A stretch of 64,000 nucleotides of DNA from an uncultured Christensenella sp. (GCA_949287655.1 CASEHD010000010.1:36507-100506), one strand, 5' to 3'. Counted from the stretch's first letter, positions 8,093 through 18,193 are shown. The notes: generated from the letters alone by a model not told the origin. Program-made: numbers and translations.

Positions 8093-9541
8093 TTAATCCG
8101 CGAACTGCGGGCGGACATCCTGTTTCCCGGTAAAAAACATCCTTTTTTTCGCGGGGACTTCGCTCCCTCTCGCAAGGTATACGTCCAGTCCTTTCGGGTT
8201 TGCGCACCTCTCGAGAAGATTTAAGGATACGTCCAGCTTTTTGGAGATGCCGCCCGCGCCGTTTGCGATTATCGTGGTCGTCTCTTCCATAATATCCACG
8301 TTGTAAATGCAGAATTTTCCGGGTTTTGCATAGCCTACGTTTTCGAGGTTGCCGCTGACGTATTTCTGACGGTACATATAATAAGGCGTATACCCGGCTT
8401 CTGACACCGCTTCCCTCGCGTAGTCCACCATTTTCGCAGCGAGCCCGTCCGAGGTGTTGTCGTATCCGCCGACTTTTAAGACTGAGCCTTTTTTCAGGGC
8501 GAGCGTATGCACTGTGATATTTTCGGGCGCAAGCCTTATCGCCTCGTCGACGGAATGTCTGAATTCGTCGAACCCTTCGCCCGGAAGCATTGCGATGAGG
8601 TCGGTATTTATATCGAAAGAATATTTACGCGCCATACGGTAAGCGTTATATATGTCTTCAACGGTATGTCTTCTTCCTATCGCGTCCAGAGTCGCCCGAT
8701 TGAAAGACTGCGGATTTATAGAGATCCTTGTCACCCCCGTTTCGTCCATAATTTTCAACTTGTTTTCTGTTATCGTATCCGGTCTTCCGGCTTCTACCGT
8801 AAACTCGCTTTGACCAAAATCGCAGAGGGAAAGTATGCTTTTGAATTCGTCGTCCGGAATACAGGTCGGCGTACCGCCGCCGACGTATACGCTTCTGATT
8901 TTATAGCCGGTCTCTTCGATAAGCTTTTTGCAGTCTGCGAGTTCCTCTCTTAAAAGCTCGCAATACTTCGGCACGAATCTTCTGACCTTTGACATCTCCG
9001 CGGAGATAAAAGAACAGTATACGCACCTCGTCGGGCATATGGGAATGTTGACAAAGACGTCCGCAACGCCGTCTTTTTTAAGATATACGGAAGACTGATT
9101 TTCGACGATCTGAGAGATAAGCGAAGTTTTTTCTCCGCTTACTCTTAAATCTTCCGTAAAGACCTTTTCCGCGTCGACCCCGCTCTCCTTCATATCGTGA
9201 AAAAGTTTTGTCGGACGTATCCCGGTAAGCGATCCGTACGGCAGAGATATACCCGTCATTTTTTTAAGCACGTCGTACAGCGCAACCTTGGAAATTCGCT
9301 TAATTTGGGCGATTTTAGCCAGATTGCTTCTTGATATATCTATTTTTCGAGTTATTTTATAATACTTTTCAGGCAGATAGTCGCAAGAAATTATAACGGT
9401 TAATTGTTCTCCGTCTTCATCGAGCGATAATAGAAGCTCTTTTCCTCCCTCTGCGTTCACGACGTGAGGCTCAAACTCTCTGACAAGCTCCATATAGTCG
9501 GCGTAATATTTTTCTTCTGTCGTCTTAAAATCAATATCCAT
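8093..9541 (-). CDS. hemZ: HemZ-type coproporphyrinogen III dehydrogenase-like radical SAM protein
   Basis: A 482-aa protein with the radical SAM cluster CPTRCVYC near residue 170, the HemN-family motif VYVGGGTPT and an N-terminal extension of about 160 residues, as in HemZ. HemN-family enzymes decarboxylate coproporphyrinogen III without oxygen, but many HemZ/HemN-like proteins act as heme chaperones or are uncharacterised, and no other heme gene is in view. Its start overlaps the end of the MBL-fold gene by 11 bp. The order rel-dtd-MBL-hemZ is a conserved clostridial block, usually followed by hisS; here rpsO follows instead. Confidence 0.85.
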   Translation of the reverse strand: MDIDFKTTEEKYYADYMELVREFEPHVVNAEGGKELLLSLDEDGEQLTVIISCDYLPEKYYKITRKIDISRSNLAKIAQIKRISKVALYDVLKKMTGISLPYGSLTGIRPTKLFHDMKESGVDAEKVFTEDLRVSGEKTSLISQIVENQSSVYLKKDGVADVFVNIPICPTRCVYCSFISAEMSKVRRFVPKYCELLREELADCKKLIEETGYKIRSVYVGGGTPTCIPDDEFKSILSLCDFGQSEFTVEAGRPDTITENKLKIMDETGVTRISINPQSFNRATLDAIGRRHTVEDIYNAYRMARKYSFDINTDLIAMLPGEGFDEFRHSVDEAIRLAPENITVHTLALKKGSVLKVGGYDNTSDGLAAKMVDYAREAVSEAGYTPYYMYRQKYVSGNLENVGYAKPGKFCIYNVDIMEETTTIIANGAGGISKKLDVSLNLLERCANPKGLDVYLARGSEVPAKKRMFFTGKQDVRPQFAD

Positions 9542-10151
9542 AGTTGTCGGTAAGAACGGGATTGTGTTCTCTCTCGTGCGCCAGCGTGCTGTCGCCCTCG
9601 TGTCCGCATAAAAGTTTATAGTCGCCTTTCAATGCGAAAAGTCTTTCGGCGCTCATTTTAAGCTTATTGAAATCTCCGTCGTAATTGTCAAACCTGCCGT
9701 AGCTGCCCTCAAACAGAAGATCGCCGCAGAATATCGCGTCTCCAACAATGTAAGATACTGACCCCGCGCTGTGCCCCGGGGTGTGATACACCTCTACCCT
9801 CATACCCGCTATATCGAGGACGTCGCCGTCTTTGACTTTTACGTCGACATCGAAATGAGGCACTTTGTTTATACCGAACATTGAAAAATTTTTCTTGCCG
9901 TCGTCTATCTTTTCGATATCCGATTCGTGCATATAAATTTTCGCGCCCGTCGCTTCTTTCAGCTTCTTTACGCCCATGATATGGTCGTAGTGTCCGTGCG
10001 TTATCAGGATTGCGGCTATCTTCACTCCCCTGCTTTTCGCCGCTTCCGTCAGATATTCCGCTTCATAACAGTCGACGACGAATCCTTCCTTTGAAACTTC
10101 GTCGTAAACGAGGTAGCAATTGGTAATACCTCTCGTTTTTACTATCTGCAT
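9531..10151 (-). CDS. Metallo-beta-lactamase-fold hydrolase (glyoxalase II-like)
   Basis: A 206-aa MBL-fold protein. It shows the metal motif THGHYDH near residue 55, the second histidine in HTPGHSAGS, the bridging Asp in IFCGDLLF and a last His in LLCGHEGDS. The family resembles hydroxyacylglutathione hydrolases, but the glutathione-binding C-terminal domain is absent, so the substrate is unknown. Its position between dtd and hemZ is conserved in Clostridia. It is translationally overlapped with hemZ and follows dtd by 9 bp, so it is almost certainly in the same operon. Confidence 0.88.
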   Translation of the reverse strand: MQIVKTRGITNCYLVYDEVSKEGFVVDCYEAEYLTEAAKSRGVKIAAILITHGHYDHIMGVKKLKEATGAKIYMHESDIEKIDDGKKNFSMFGINKVPHFDVDVKVKDGDVLDIAGMRVEVYHTPGHSAGSVSYIVGDAIFCGDLLFEGSYGRFDNYDGDFNKLKMSAERLFALKGDYKLLCGHEGDSTLAHEREHNPVLTDNYGY

Positions 10152-10160
10152 ATCTCTCTC

Positions 10161-10598
10161 CTATTTGTCGATTATCATTGTGACAGGTCCGTCGTTGGAC
10201 ATTTCAATGTGCATATGCTCGCCGAAAACCCCGCAGGCGACTTTGCCCAGCATCTCTCTGAATTTTTCAAGCGTATAGTCGTACATAGGTTTTGCGACCT
10301 CGAAATGCGCGGACTTGGAAAAGTCGGGGCGTCTGCCCGTAGCCGCGTTGCCGTACAGCGTAAAATTGGACACGCACATTACCTCTCCGCCTATATCTTT
10401 AAGGGTCTTATTGAGTTTCCCGTTCTCGTCGCGGAAAATGCGCATGCCGACGATCCTGTCGACGACGTAATCTATCTTTTTCTTATCGTCGTCGCCGGTA
10501 TAGCCGACCAGCACGAGAAAGCCTTCGCCTATCTCAGATATCTTTTCTCCGTTCACGCTGAGCATAGCGTTGTTTACTCTTTGAATTACCGCTCTCAT
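10161..10598 (-). CDS. dtd: D-aminoacyl-tRNA deacylase
   Basis: A 145-aa protein with the DTD signatures: start MRAVIQRV, the first active-site motif as SNFTL (usually SQFTL), TGRRPDFS, and the Gly-cisPro motif in NDGPVTMII. DTD removes D-amino acids, and glycine mischarged on tRNA-Ala, from tRNA. The Gln-to-Asn change in the first motif is unusual but conservative. It sits downstream of rel and upstream of the MBL-fold gene, the usual clostridial context. A terminator after rel (10773-10791) and a 9-bp stem-loop upstream of dtd suggest that it has its own transcription start. Confidence 0.95.
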   Translation of the reverse strand: MRAVIQRVNNAMLSVNGEKISEIGEGFLVLVGYTGDDDKKKIDYVVDRIVGMRIFRDENGKLNKTLKDIGGEVMCVSNFTLYGNAATGRRPDFSKSAHFEVAKPMYDYTLEKFREMLGKVACGVFGEHMHIEMSNDGPVTMIIDK

Positions 10599-10646
10599 AT
10601 TTATTCCTTTTGCCGCGCGAGCGACGTAAATTATTTTGTTTTATCC

Positions 10647-10674
10647 GCTTAAAAGGGCGAGCCTGCTTTTAAGC
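10647..10674. other. Stem-loop upstream of dtd
   Basis: Perfect 9-bp inverted repeat GCTTAAAAG / CTTTTAAGC with a 10-nt loop, 49 bp upstream of the dtd start. There is no T-run, so it is not a typical terminator. It could be a leader hairpin or an operator. Confidence 0.4.
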
Positions 10675-10772
10675 CTCGTAATACCGCGCATTGTCCGTCG
10701 GACCCGCGTCAGAGCCGCGGCGCCAAACGATATGTCTTATTATGCGCCTTATTCTTTTTCTCAATTAAAACT

Positions 10773-10791
10773 GCGGCGAATTTTTCGCCGC
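10773..10791 (-). terminator. Terminator after rel
   Basis: 8-bp stem GCGGCGAA/TTCGCCGC with a 3-nt loop and AGTTTTAATT following on the minus strand, 72 bp beyond the rel stop. Confidence 0.8.
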
Positions 10792-10862
10792 GTTTCCGAT
10801 TGCAGCTTACTGAGCGGTTTCCGACGCAAATTTACGGACTTACCGTCGGCTGCCGTTTTATG

Positions 10863-13022
10863 TTATACGTTGTTCGTTCTCGAAACGGACGTTACGCCTT
10901 TAAGCGACTGTATCTTCTTTATAAGGTTTTCCAGATCTCCGACGTTGCTTATCTCGACGGTTACGGTTATCACTGCGACGCCGTTCTTTTCCGCGCGCGC
11001 GTTGATATTCGTCATAGCGATCTTCATGTTGTTTATAAGGGTCGCGACTTCGATGACGAGCCCCGTTCTGTCTTCCGCCGTTATACCGAGAGAGGAAACG
11101 AATTTCTCTCCATCCGCGCTCTTTGACGGCCAGACCGCTTCGATAAGGCGTTCCGGTTCCAGATATCTGACGTTGGGGCAATCGGCTCTGTGTATCGTAA
11201 CGCCGCGGCTTCTTGAGATATATCCTACTATCTCGTCGCCGGGCACGGGCGTGCAGCAATGCGAAAATCTTATCTTTATGTCGTTGAAGCCCTTAACGAT
11301 TATGCCGCTGTCGTTCTTACGCTTGCGCGAGGTCGACGGTTTGACTTCGATAACCGGCTCTTTCTTGCATTCTTCGACCTTGTACAGCTCGATCATTTTC
11401 GCAAGCACCTGATTGGTCGTCAATTCTCCGAATCCGACCATGCCGAATATCTCGTCGGGGTCTGACACGTTGTATTTCTGTTTAATATAGTCGCGCCACG
11501 GCGCAAGCGCGACGAGGTCAGAAAGCTGATAATTCTTGCGTTTCGCCTCTTTTTCGAGCATATCCTTGCCGCGGCGGACGTTCTCGTCGCGCAGTTCCTT
11601 TTTGAAAAAGCTCTTTATCTTGCTCTTTGCGGACGGCGTTTTTACGAATTTCAGCCAGTCTCTCGACGGACCTTTCGCGGTATTGGAAGTAATGACTTCG
11701 ACGACGTCGCCGTTGGTCAGCACGGTATCGACCGGCACAATCTTTGAATTTATCTTTATTCCGACGCATTTGTTGCCGACCTGCGAGTGTATCGCGTATG
11801 CAAAGTCGATGCCCGTCGCACCCGCCGGCAGGTTTATGACCTCTCCTTTCGGGGTAAATACGAACACCTGATCCACATAAAGGTCAAGCTTTAGCATATC
11901 CAGATATTCGCGGGAGTCGCTGACGTCGTTCTGCAGTTCCATAACGCTTCTTATCCACGCCAGTTTGTTGTCGTCTATGGACGAGTTGCCGTCCGCCATT
12001 CCCTGTTTATACTTCCAGTGCGCGGCGATACCGTATTCGGCTATCCTGTGCATTTCATGCGTTCTTATCTGTATCTCGAACGGCGAACCGTAGCTGGAAA
12101 GCACGGTCGTGTGCAGAGACTGGTACATATTCGTCTTGGGCACGGATATGTAGTCCTTGAACCTGCCCGGAAGCGGCTTCCACATCGTATGGATCGCGCC
12201 GAGCACCGCGTAACAGTCCTTTACCGTATCGACGATGATCCTGACCGCGGTCAGATCGTATATCTCCTCAAACGACTTACCCTTCTGCATCTTTCTCCAA
12301 ATGCTGTAAAAATGCTTGGGTCTGCCGTTTATATCGCCCTTTATGCCCAGTTCTTCCAGCATCTTTTTAAGGTCCGCGGTAATGGATTCAACGAGTTTCT
12401 GTCTTTCGACTTTTGTCGAAGCGACCTTTTCGGCTATCATATAATAGTCATCCGGGTGCAGATATCTGAGACACAGGTCCTCAAGTTCGCCTTTGACGCT
12501 GGCGATTCCCAGACGCGCCGCGATCGGAGCGTATATTTCAAGAGTCTCTGTAGCCACGCGCTTGCGGTCTTCTTCCTTGCGGTAAGAAAGCGTGCGCATA
12601 TTGTGCAGTCTGTCCGCAAGTTTTATGATTATAACGCGGATGTCGTTGCTCATCGCAAGGAACATTCGCCTCAGGTTTTCCGCCTGCGCTTCTTCGCGCG
12701 ATTTGAAATTCAGCTTGCTCAGCTTCGTAACGCCGTCGACCAGCATTACCACGCTGTGCCCGAACTCGCTTTCTATCTCCTCTTCGGTTGCCCCCGTATC
12801 TTCTATTACGTCGTGCAGCAGCGCGGCGATTATCGTGTCGCAGTCCAGCCCTAATTCGACCAGTATCGAAGCGACGGCGACCGGGTGGACAAAATACTCT
12901 TCGCCCGAATGTCTGAGCTGACCTTTGTGCGCGGTTTTGGCAAAGTAGTACGCGCGGACTATCCTCTGATAGTTCGCATCCGAATAAGTATTTTCGATCT
13001 GAGTCAAAAATTCTGCGTTCAT
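10863..13022 (-). CDS. rel: Bifunctional (p)ppGpp synthetase/hydrolase (RelA/SpoT homologue)
   Basis: The protein is about 719 aa from the ATG at 13022 (AAAGGG just upstream); a GTG at 13058 is open in frame but sits almost on the transcription start. Domain order: HD hydrolase with HDVIEDT near residue 65, synthetase with RPKHFYSIWRKM, TGS with VFTPKGEVINLPAG, a conserved-Cys region with HCCTPVPGD, and a C-terminal ACT domain. It makes and degrades the alarmone (p)ppGpp in response to uncharged tRNA on ribosomes. The intact HD motif indicates a bifunctional enzyme, as in most Firmicutes. It lies between recJ and dtd with its own promoter. Confidence 0.97.
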   Translation of the reverse strand: MNAEFLTQIENTYSDANYQRIVRAYYFAKTAHKGQLRHSGEEYFVHPVAVASILVELGLDCDTIIAALLHDVIEDTGATEEEIESEFGHSVVMLVDGVTKLSKLNFKSREEAQAENLRRMFLAMSNDIRVIIIKLADRLHNMRTLSYRKEEDRKRVATETLEIYAPIAARLGIASVKGELEDLCLRYLHPDDYYMIAEKVASTKVERQKLVESITADLKKMLEELGIKGDINGRPKHFYSIWRKMQKGKSFEEIYDLTAVRIIVDTVKDCYAVLGAIHTMWKPLPGRFKDYISVPKTNMYQSLHTTVLSSYGSPFEIQIRTHEMHRIAEYGIAAHWKYKQGMADGNSSIDDNKLAWIRSVMELQNDVSDSREYLDMLKLDLYVDQVFVFTPKGEVINLPAGATGIDFAYAIHSQVGNKCVGIKINSKIVPVDTVLTNGDVVEVITSNTAKGPSRDWLKFVKTPSAKSKIKSFFKKELRDENVRRGKDMLEKEAKRKNYQLSDLVALAPWRDYIKQKYNVSDPDEIFGMVGFGELTTNQVLAKMIELYKVEECKKEPVIEVKPSTSRKRKNDSGIIVKGFNDIKIRFSHCCTPVPGDEIVGYISRSRGVTIHRADCPNVRYLEPERLIEAVWPSKSADGEKFVSSLGITAEDRTGLVIEVATLINNMKIAMTNINARAEKNGVAVITVTVEISNVGDLENLIKKIQSLKGVTSVSRTNNV

Positions 13023-13062
13023 ATCCCTTTGCCCGCGCGCGTTATCGCGCCTCCACACTTAT

Positions 13063-13090
13063 ATAATACCACTTTTTTAATGCGTATCAA
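13063..13090 (-). promoter_or_regulatory. Promoter of rel
   Basis: TTGATA (13085-13090) and TATTAT (13063-13068) on the minus strand, spacer 16 bp, about 40 bp upstream of the ATG. Confidence 0.65.
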
Positions 13091-13153
13091 TACCCAATTT
13101 ACAATTTAAGAGCGTTTTGATCCGTTTTTTGCCGGGATTTACCGCTTTTTTAT

Positions 13154-15433
13154 TCAACCGCACACCGCGCGGTAAAGTCTGCTGTCCGACAGCTCGGCTT
13201 TAACACCCTGCACGCAATGTATGTCGGCGCCGTAATATATCAGCCCGAGTTCTGCAAACACGTAAAAACAGATCAGAAATTTTCTCTTTTCCACGCCGCA
13301 ATCGTTCGCAACGGCGGCATAAAGCGCGTTTACGTCGGTATATCTGCCGACAGCGGTTGCCTTTCTTATCGCCCTGTAAACCGCGCCGAATTCTTCGTAA
13401 GTCGCCGCATGGTCGCGGTATGCGTTGAAAAGATCGGACATTGCGTATAACTTCACCTTGCCGTCTTTTGCGAATCGTCCGATTCCGGTGAGCGGCTTTT
13501 GCAGCAATACGGTTTCCGCATAAAAATCGGTCGCGCCCGACGCGGGACACAGAATTATCCGCGTTTCCGGAAGCTTTCCTTCTCCCTTGCCGTATGCGGT
13601 CCTGAGTCCGAGTTCTTTTTCGGCTCTTTCCGCCGTCTCTTTGTCGAACGCGACGAAACATACGCCGTACTTTCTCTCTGCAAGTTTTTTTGCCTCTTCC
13701 GGTGTCACGTTCACGACATCTGCGTCGTCCTCTTTATCACGATTTTTGCGGGTTTTGAGGTTGTATTCGAAACAGATGTCCTCGCCGGGAAGCCCGCCCG
13801 GTCTTACGCTTCTTACGACCGCCTGCGTGCGTTCTACGTTGTTGAATACGGAATAAGATACGTCGAGGTAAAGCCTCTTTTCCGCGTCGCTGTTCAGATA
13901 TTCTCTGTCCTCCGACATGCCGAACGCAAGCACTTCCATATTCTTTATCCTGCACTTGACGTGACTGCCGTCGCCGAACGGCACAAAATTGCACTTTCTT
14001 TCGTCGATCGCGAATACAGGCGCGGGATTACCTTCGCCGAACGGCTGCAATAACATAAGCTGCCTGGTGACCCCGACGTCGACCGCGCCGTCAAGCAGAC
14101 AGTCGTACTCGCGTTCGCTCTCGCCGACCTTATCGCCGTAGACCTCGCGCGCATACGCGTTTACAGCCTCTTTAAAGCCGTCGAAATTTTCTTCTTTAAG
14201 TCCCACTCCGCATGCCATCGGATGTCCGCCGAAGCGGGTCAGATAACCAGAAGAGCGTTTTACGCAGTCGAGAATGTTTACGCCGGAAACGCTCCTTCCC
14301 GAGCCTTTCAGTACGCCTTTGTTCTTTGTGAAAAGTATCGTCGGGCGCGAGAACATGCCGACTATCCTCGAAGCCGTTATCCCGAGCACTCCGTCGTCCC
14401 AGTAAGGCGCGTAAAGTATTATAAACGGATATTTTTCAAAATCGTAGTTTTTCAGCTTTTCCAGACAGTCCGCAGTGAGATCGTCGGTCAGTTGCTGGCG
14501 CACGTCGTTGGCATTGTTTATCTCGTCGACCAGACATTTCAGCAGAAACATATCGTTTTCGACAAAAAGCTGTACGACTTCGTTGGCGTCCTTGACCCTG
14601 CCCATCGCGTTTATCCTGGGAGCAAGCTTGAAAGCTATGTCGGAGGACGTGACCTGCCCTTTTATACAGCTGTCCGCAAGAAGGGTTATTCCGCGCCTGT
14701 AACGCCTGTTTATGCTGACGAGACCGTAATATGTGATCACCCTGTTGTCGCCTGTCAGGGGCACCACGTCGGCTACCGTCGCGAGCGCGGCGATATCGTA
14801 ATATTTCTTGCTTTCGTCCACGCCCGCAAGAGCTTCTATAAGTCTCAGAGCGACCCCCGCGCCGCAAAGATTGCGGAAAGCGGTATCGGTAAGCGCGCTT
14901 ACGTGCGGGTTGAACACCGGGCAGTCCGGCAGTTTTTCTCCCGGCTGATGGTGGTCGGTAATCAGCATATCGAAGCCCAGCTCCTGCTGAGCGTAGTCGA
15001 CCTCTTCGACGGAATTTATACCGCAGTCGACGCTTATCACGACCTGCGCGTCCGTGTTTTCCGCGATATAATCGAGCGCGGACACGCTTATTCCGTATCC
15101 GTCGCTGTGGCGGTTGGGGATAAAATAATTTACCTTGCCCCTGCTGACCTTTGACAGATACCCGTAAAGTATGGATACGGCGCAAACGCCGTCGCAGTCG
15201 TAGTCGCCGTATATAACTATGCTTTCGCCGCCTGCTATCGCGCTTTTAAGCCGCGCGGCTATCTCTTCTATCCCCGAATATTCGCTCAGAGGAGTAAGCG
15301 AAGAAAGCGTCGGGTGCAGAAATTCGCGCGCCTTTTCAACGTCGTCGATCCCTCTTTTTACCAGAAGGTCGGCGACTATCTTGTCAAGCGCCAATTCTCT
15401 TTGCAATACAGACGATTTTTCCGCTTCAGTCAT
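13154..15433 (-). CDS. recJ: Single-stranded-DNA-specific exonuclease RecJ
   Basis: A 759-aa DHH-family nuclease with the Asp motif DYDCDGVCA near residue 80, DHH in ITDHHQPG, and the DHHA1 motif GGHPMACGVGL around residue 400. An OB-like domain and a C-terminal region of about 200 residues follow, which fits the longer Firmicutes version. RecJ degrades single-stranded DNA 5' to 3' in recombination and repair. The start has GAGGGTGAAATG. It lies between secF and rel, a conserved clostridial order. Confidence 0.96.
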   Translation of the reverse strand: MTEAEKSSVLQRELALDKIVADLLVKRGIDDVEKAREFLHPTLSSLTPLSEYSGIEEIAARLKSAIAGGESIVIYGDYDCDGVCAVSILYGYLSKVSRGKVNYFIPNRHSDGYGISVSALDYIAENTDAQVVISVDCGINSVEEVDYAQQELGFDMLITDHHQPGEKLPDCPVFNPHVSALTDTAFRNLCGAGVALRLIEALAGVDESKKYYDIAALATVADVVPLTGDNRVITYYGLVSINRRYRRGITLLADSCIKGQVTSSDIAFKLAPRINAMGRVKDANEVVQLFVENDMFLLKCLVDEINNANDVRQQLTDDLTADCLEKLKNYDFEKYPFIILYAPYWDDGVLGITASRIVGMFSRPTILFTKNKGVLKGSGRSVSGVNILDCVKRSSGYLTRFGGHPMACGVGLKEENFDGFKEAVNAYAREVYGDKVGESEREYDCLLDGAVDVGVTRQLMLLQPFGEGNPAPVFAIDERKCNFVPFGDGSHVKCRIKNMEVLAFGMSEDREYLNSDAEKRLYLDVSYSVFNNVERTQAVVRSVRPGGLPGEDICFEYNLKTRKNRDKEDDADVVNVTPEEAKKLAERKYGVCFVAFDKETAERAEKELGLRTAYGKGEGKLPETRIILCPASGATDFYAETVLLQKPLTGIGRFAKDGKVKLYAMSDLFNAYRDHAATYEEFGAVYRAIRKATAVGRYTDVNALYAAVANDCGVEKRKFLICFYVFAELGLIYYGADIHCVQGVKAELSDSRLYRAVCG

Positions 15434-15577
15434 TTCACCCTCGCGCGCGTAATATTTTATATATCTATTATATACGAACTTTTCGCCGTTGTCTTTAATT
15501 ACCCGGCTGTTTTAGATTAATTTTTAGTTTTTGTATTTGTCTGACGGTAAAATATGCTTGTTTACGATAAAAACAAA

Positions 15578-15597
15578 GGACCGCGTCGCCGCGGCCC
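15578..15597 (-). terminator. Terminator after secF
   Basis: 8-bp stem GGGCCGCG/CGCGGTCC (one G-U pair) with a 4-nt loop, then TTTGTTTTTA on the minus strand. Confidence 0.85.
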
Positions 15598-15610
15598 CGG
15601 ATATCTTTAT

Positions 15611-16732
15611 TTAAGCGTTTCTTTTTTTCTTCTGACCCACGAAGGTCGGATTTGCCTTGTTCGCTCTTTCTCTCTTCCAGTTGTCGTAGCCGTTCTTCAT
15701 CAGCGAATACAACGCGGGAGAAATGAACACTGACGAATAGAAGCCCGCGATGAGACCGAATATGACGGGCAGCGCGAATTCTCTGACCGTCGAAGCGCCT
15801 AGTATCGCGAATATAACGATCGCGAACATCGTCGTGACGGTGGTGTTTATCGTTCTGGTCATAGACTGCTTGGTCGACTTGTCGGCAACATCGAAATTGT
15901 CGACGATCGCGTTGAGGTTGAGCTTCTTATCGATCTTGTTGTTCTCACGCACACGGTCGAAAATGACTATCGTGTTGTTGATCGAGTAAGCAACGATGGT
16001 GATCATAGCCGCAATGAACGAGCTGTTGACCTGGATATGGAAAACTATCGTCAGCGCAACCATTATCACTACGTCGTGCATAAGAGCGATGATCGCGGCA
16101 AGACCGCTCCACAGCTCAAATCTTATGATAACGTAGACAAGAATTATCGCAAGTGATATCGCAAGAGATATGACAGCCGTGCGGATAAGCGATTCGCTCG
16201 CGGTCGCTCCGATGTTGCTGTAAGTGACGGAAGCGTTGGTATAGCCGTTTTCGGCGCTGTATATCTCATTGAGCTTTTCAACGATGAGCTCGTTCCTGAC
16301 CTTGGTCAGTTCGTTGGTCGGGTCGTAAGTCTTGGATATGTTGTCGTATTTGACGACAAGGGTCATATTCGCGCCCGTATCCGACTTCTGGCTGTAGCTC
16401 ACTGTAGCTTTAACTGCGGAAGCGTCAATGGTTTTGTCGAGATTTTCTTTTGCGTATGCCACGACCTGTTCAGCGATCTCGTCGTCTTGCAGAACGCTTA
16501 ATACGGTATCGAAATGAGAATTGTATTTATCGCTGTCGGAAAGTTCGCCGTCGCCGAGGACTACGTTGACGACAGAGCCGCCCGCAAAGTCGGTACCGAT
16601 ATTCATTCCTTTGGACACGTCCTTGTAGGACACCGCATAGCCGGTAAATACAGCCGCGGCTATCAGAATGATAACGAACGGGATAACGAACCAGATCTTA
16701 AACATTCTGGGGATGTTTCTGTTTATTTTCAT
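15611..16732 (-). CDS. secF: Protein translocase subunit SecF
   Basis: A 373-aa membrane protein. It has a first membrane segment after a short basic N-terminus, the DFAGGS motif in the periplasmic-type loop, and a cluster of five membrane helices with the conserved SINNTIVIFDR region. SecF pairs with SecD to use the proton or sodium gradient for late steps of protein export. Its start overlaps the secD stop by 4 bp. The C-terminus is basic (GQKKKRNA). A terminator follows. Confidence 0.96.
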   Translation of the reverse strand: MKINRNIPRMFKIWFVIPFVIILIAAAVFTGYAVSYKDVSKGMNIGTDFAGGSVVNVVLGDGELSDSDKYNSHFDTVLSVLQDDEIAEQVVAYAKENLDKTIDASAVKATVSYSQKSDTGANMTLVVKYDNISKTYDPTNELTKVRNELIVEKLNEIYSAENGYTNASVTYSNIGATASESLIRTAVISLAISLAIILVYVIIRFELWSGLAAIIALMHDVVIMVALTIVFHIQVNSSFIAAMITIVAYSINNTIVIFDRVRENNKIDKKLNLNAIVDNFDVADKSTKQSMTRTINTTVTTMFAIVIFAILGASTVREFALPVIFGLIAGFYSSVFISPALYSLMKNGYDNWKRERANKANPTFVGQKKKRNA

Positions 16733-18129
16733 ACAGCGGCACCTCCCTGAGCTTGTTCGCCGACGGAAGGCTCTTGCGGATTCTCTTCCGCCTCCTCTTC
16801 TTCGTCAGGCTCCGCCTTACGCTTCATTGCGTAAAGCGCCGCGTCTTTTTCGCCGTGGAAAGCCATAATCGCTTTGAGAATGATACGCGTGATAAGCAGC
16901 GACGTAAACATAGACAGCAGGATACCGATAAGCAATGTGATACCGAAGCCCTTGATCGTCGAAGCGCCGACGAGCATAAGGACGACCGCACCGATTATCG
17001 TCGTCACGTTACCGTCGATGATCGCGCCCAGCGAACGCTTGAATCCTTCGTTTACCGACATGCGCATCGACTTGCCTTTTGCGTACTCTTCTTTTATTCT
17101 TTCAAATATTATTACGTTCGCGTCGACCGCCATACCTATACTGAGCAGGATACCCGCGATACCCGAAAGGGTGAGCTGCACCCACGGGAACACCGCGAGG
17201 AAGAACACGTACGTCATCGTGTAATACGCGAGAGCTATGCTTGCCGCAACGCCCATCAGTCTGTATATAGCAATAAGATAGATCGCGATGAGCAGCAGTC
17301 CTACGAGACCCGAGATGACGCCCGCCTTGATAGCGGAGTCGCCGAGCGTCGCGGTAAGAGTGCTGGACTCTCTCATATTAAGCTGCAGCGGGAAGCTGCC
17401 TGCCTGGATCTGAACCGCCAGCTCGTAAGCGTCGTCATAGCTGTAATTACCGCTGATCGAGCACTGACCGCCGGATATCGTTTCGCCGACCGAAGCGTGC
17501 ATCACGTATTCGCCGTTGATATAGATGCCGAGGTTCTTGCCGGTAAGATTCGAAGTGATCTCCGCAAACTTGTCCGATCCTGTGCTCGTGAACTTAAGAG
17601 CGACCTCGTAATAACCCGTTTCACTGTTGTACGTAACGCCGGTTTCCGCGATCTCGTCGCCGGTCATCAGCGTTTCGTTGACCGTGTCGGCGTCAGTATA
17701 TTCCTTGAATTCAAGGGTGGACGGACGACCGATCAGGTCGAATATCCTTTCGGGGTCGTCAACGTCGGGGACTTCTACTCTTATAGTGTCGCCGTAAACG
17801 CTGACCTGCGCCTCTGTATAGCCCTTGTTAAACAAAAGTGATTCCAGACTTGCTCGCGTGCCTTCGATAGCCATTTCTATCTCCTGCTCGTCGTTTTCGC
17901 CGTCAGTCATACTCTCCGGAAGATTGTCTCTGTCCACTTCATACACCGCGTACGCGCCGCCGCTGAGGTCGAGACCCAGCTTTATGCATTTGGGGTATGC
18001 GATGTAGTTGTAGATACCGAGTTCACCGTTGTCGAGGCTGACGAAAGCGAATACCGCGCCTAATACGATAAGTATGGAAAAAACAGCTAAAATCACAATC
18101 GGAAGTGCGATTGATTTGCTCTTTATCAC
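16729..18129 (-). CDS. secD: Protein translocase subunit SecD
   Basis: A 466-aa protein with an N-terminal membrane segment, the GLDLSGG motif near residue 52, an external P1-like domain and a six-helix C-terminal membrane domain containing GMAVDANVIIFERIKEE. A cytoplasmic Glu-rich tail follows. It acts with SecF. The start is GTG at 18129 with AGGAGG 12 nt upstream. A strong promoter lies 35 bp upstream. The SCIFF genes and yajC follow upstream, the typical clostridial order. Confidence 0.96.
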   Translation of the reverse strand: MIKSKSIALPIVILAVFSILIVLGAVFAFVSLDNGELGIYNYIAYPKCIKLGLDLSGGAYAVYEVDRDNLPESMTDGENDEQEIEMAIEGTRASLESLLFNKGYTEAQVSVYGDTIRVEVPDVDDPERIFDLIGRPSTLEFKEYTDADTVNETLMTGDEIAETGVTYNSETGYYEVALKFTSTGSDKFAEITSNLTGKNLGIYINGEYVMHASVGETISGGQCSISGNYSYDDAYELAVQIQAGSFPLQLNMRESSTLTATLGDSAIKAGVISGLVGLLLIAIYLIAIYRLMGVAASIALAYYTMTYVFFLAVFPWVQLTLSGIAGILLSIGMAVDANVIIFERIKEEYAKGKSMRMSVNEGFKRSLGAIIDGNVTTIIGAVVLMLVGASTIKGFGITLLIGILLSMFTSLLITRIILKAIMAFHGEKDAALYAMKRKAEPDEEEEAEENPQEPSVGEQAQGGAAV

Positions 18130-18164
18130 CTTACTTGCCTCCTGAAATTAGTCCTACTTCAATT

Positions 18165-18193
18165 ATTATATATATATAATAAAAATAAGTCAA
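18165..18193 (-). promoter_or_regulatory. Promoter of secDF
   Basis: TTGACT (18188-18193) and TATAAT (18165-18170) on the minus strand with a 17-bp spacer, inside an A+T-rich stretch. Confidence 0.8.
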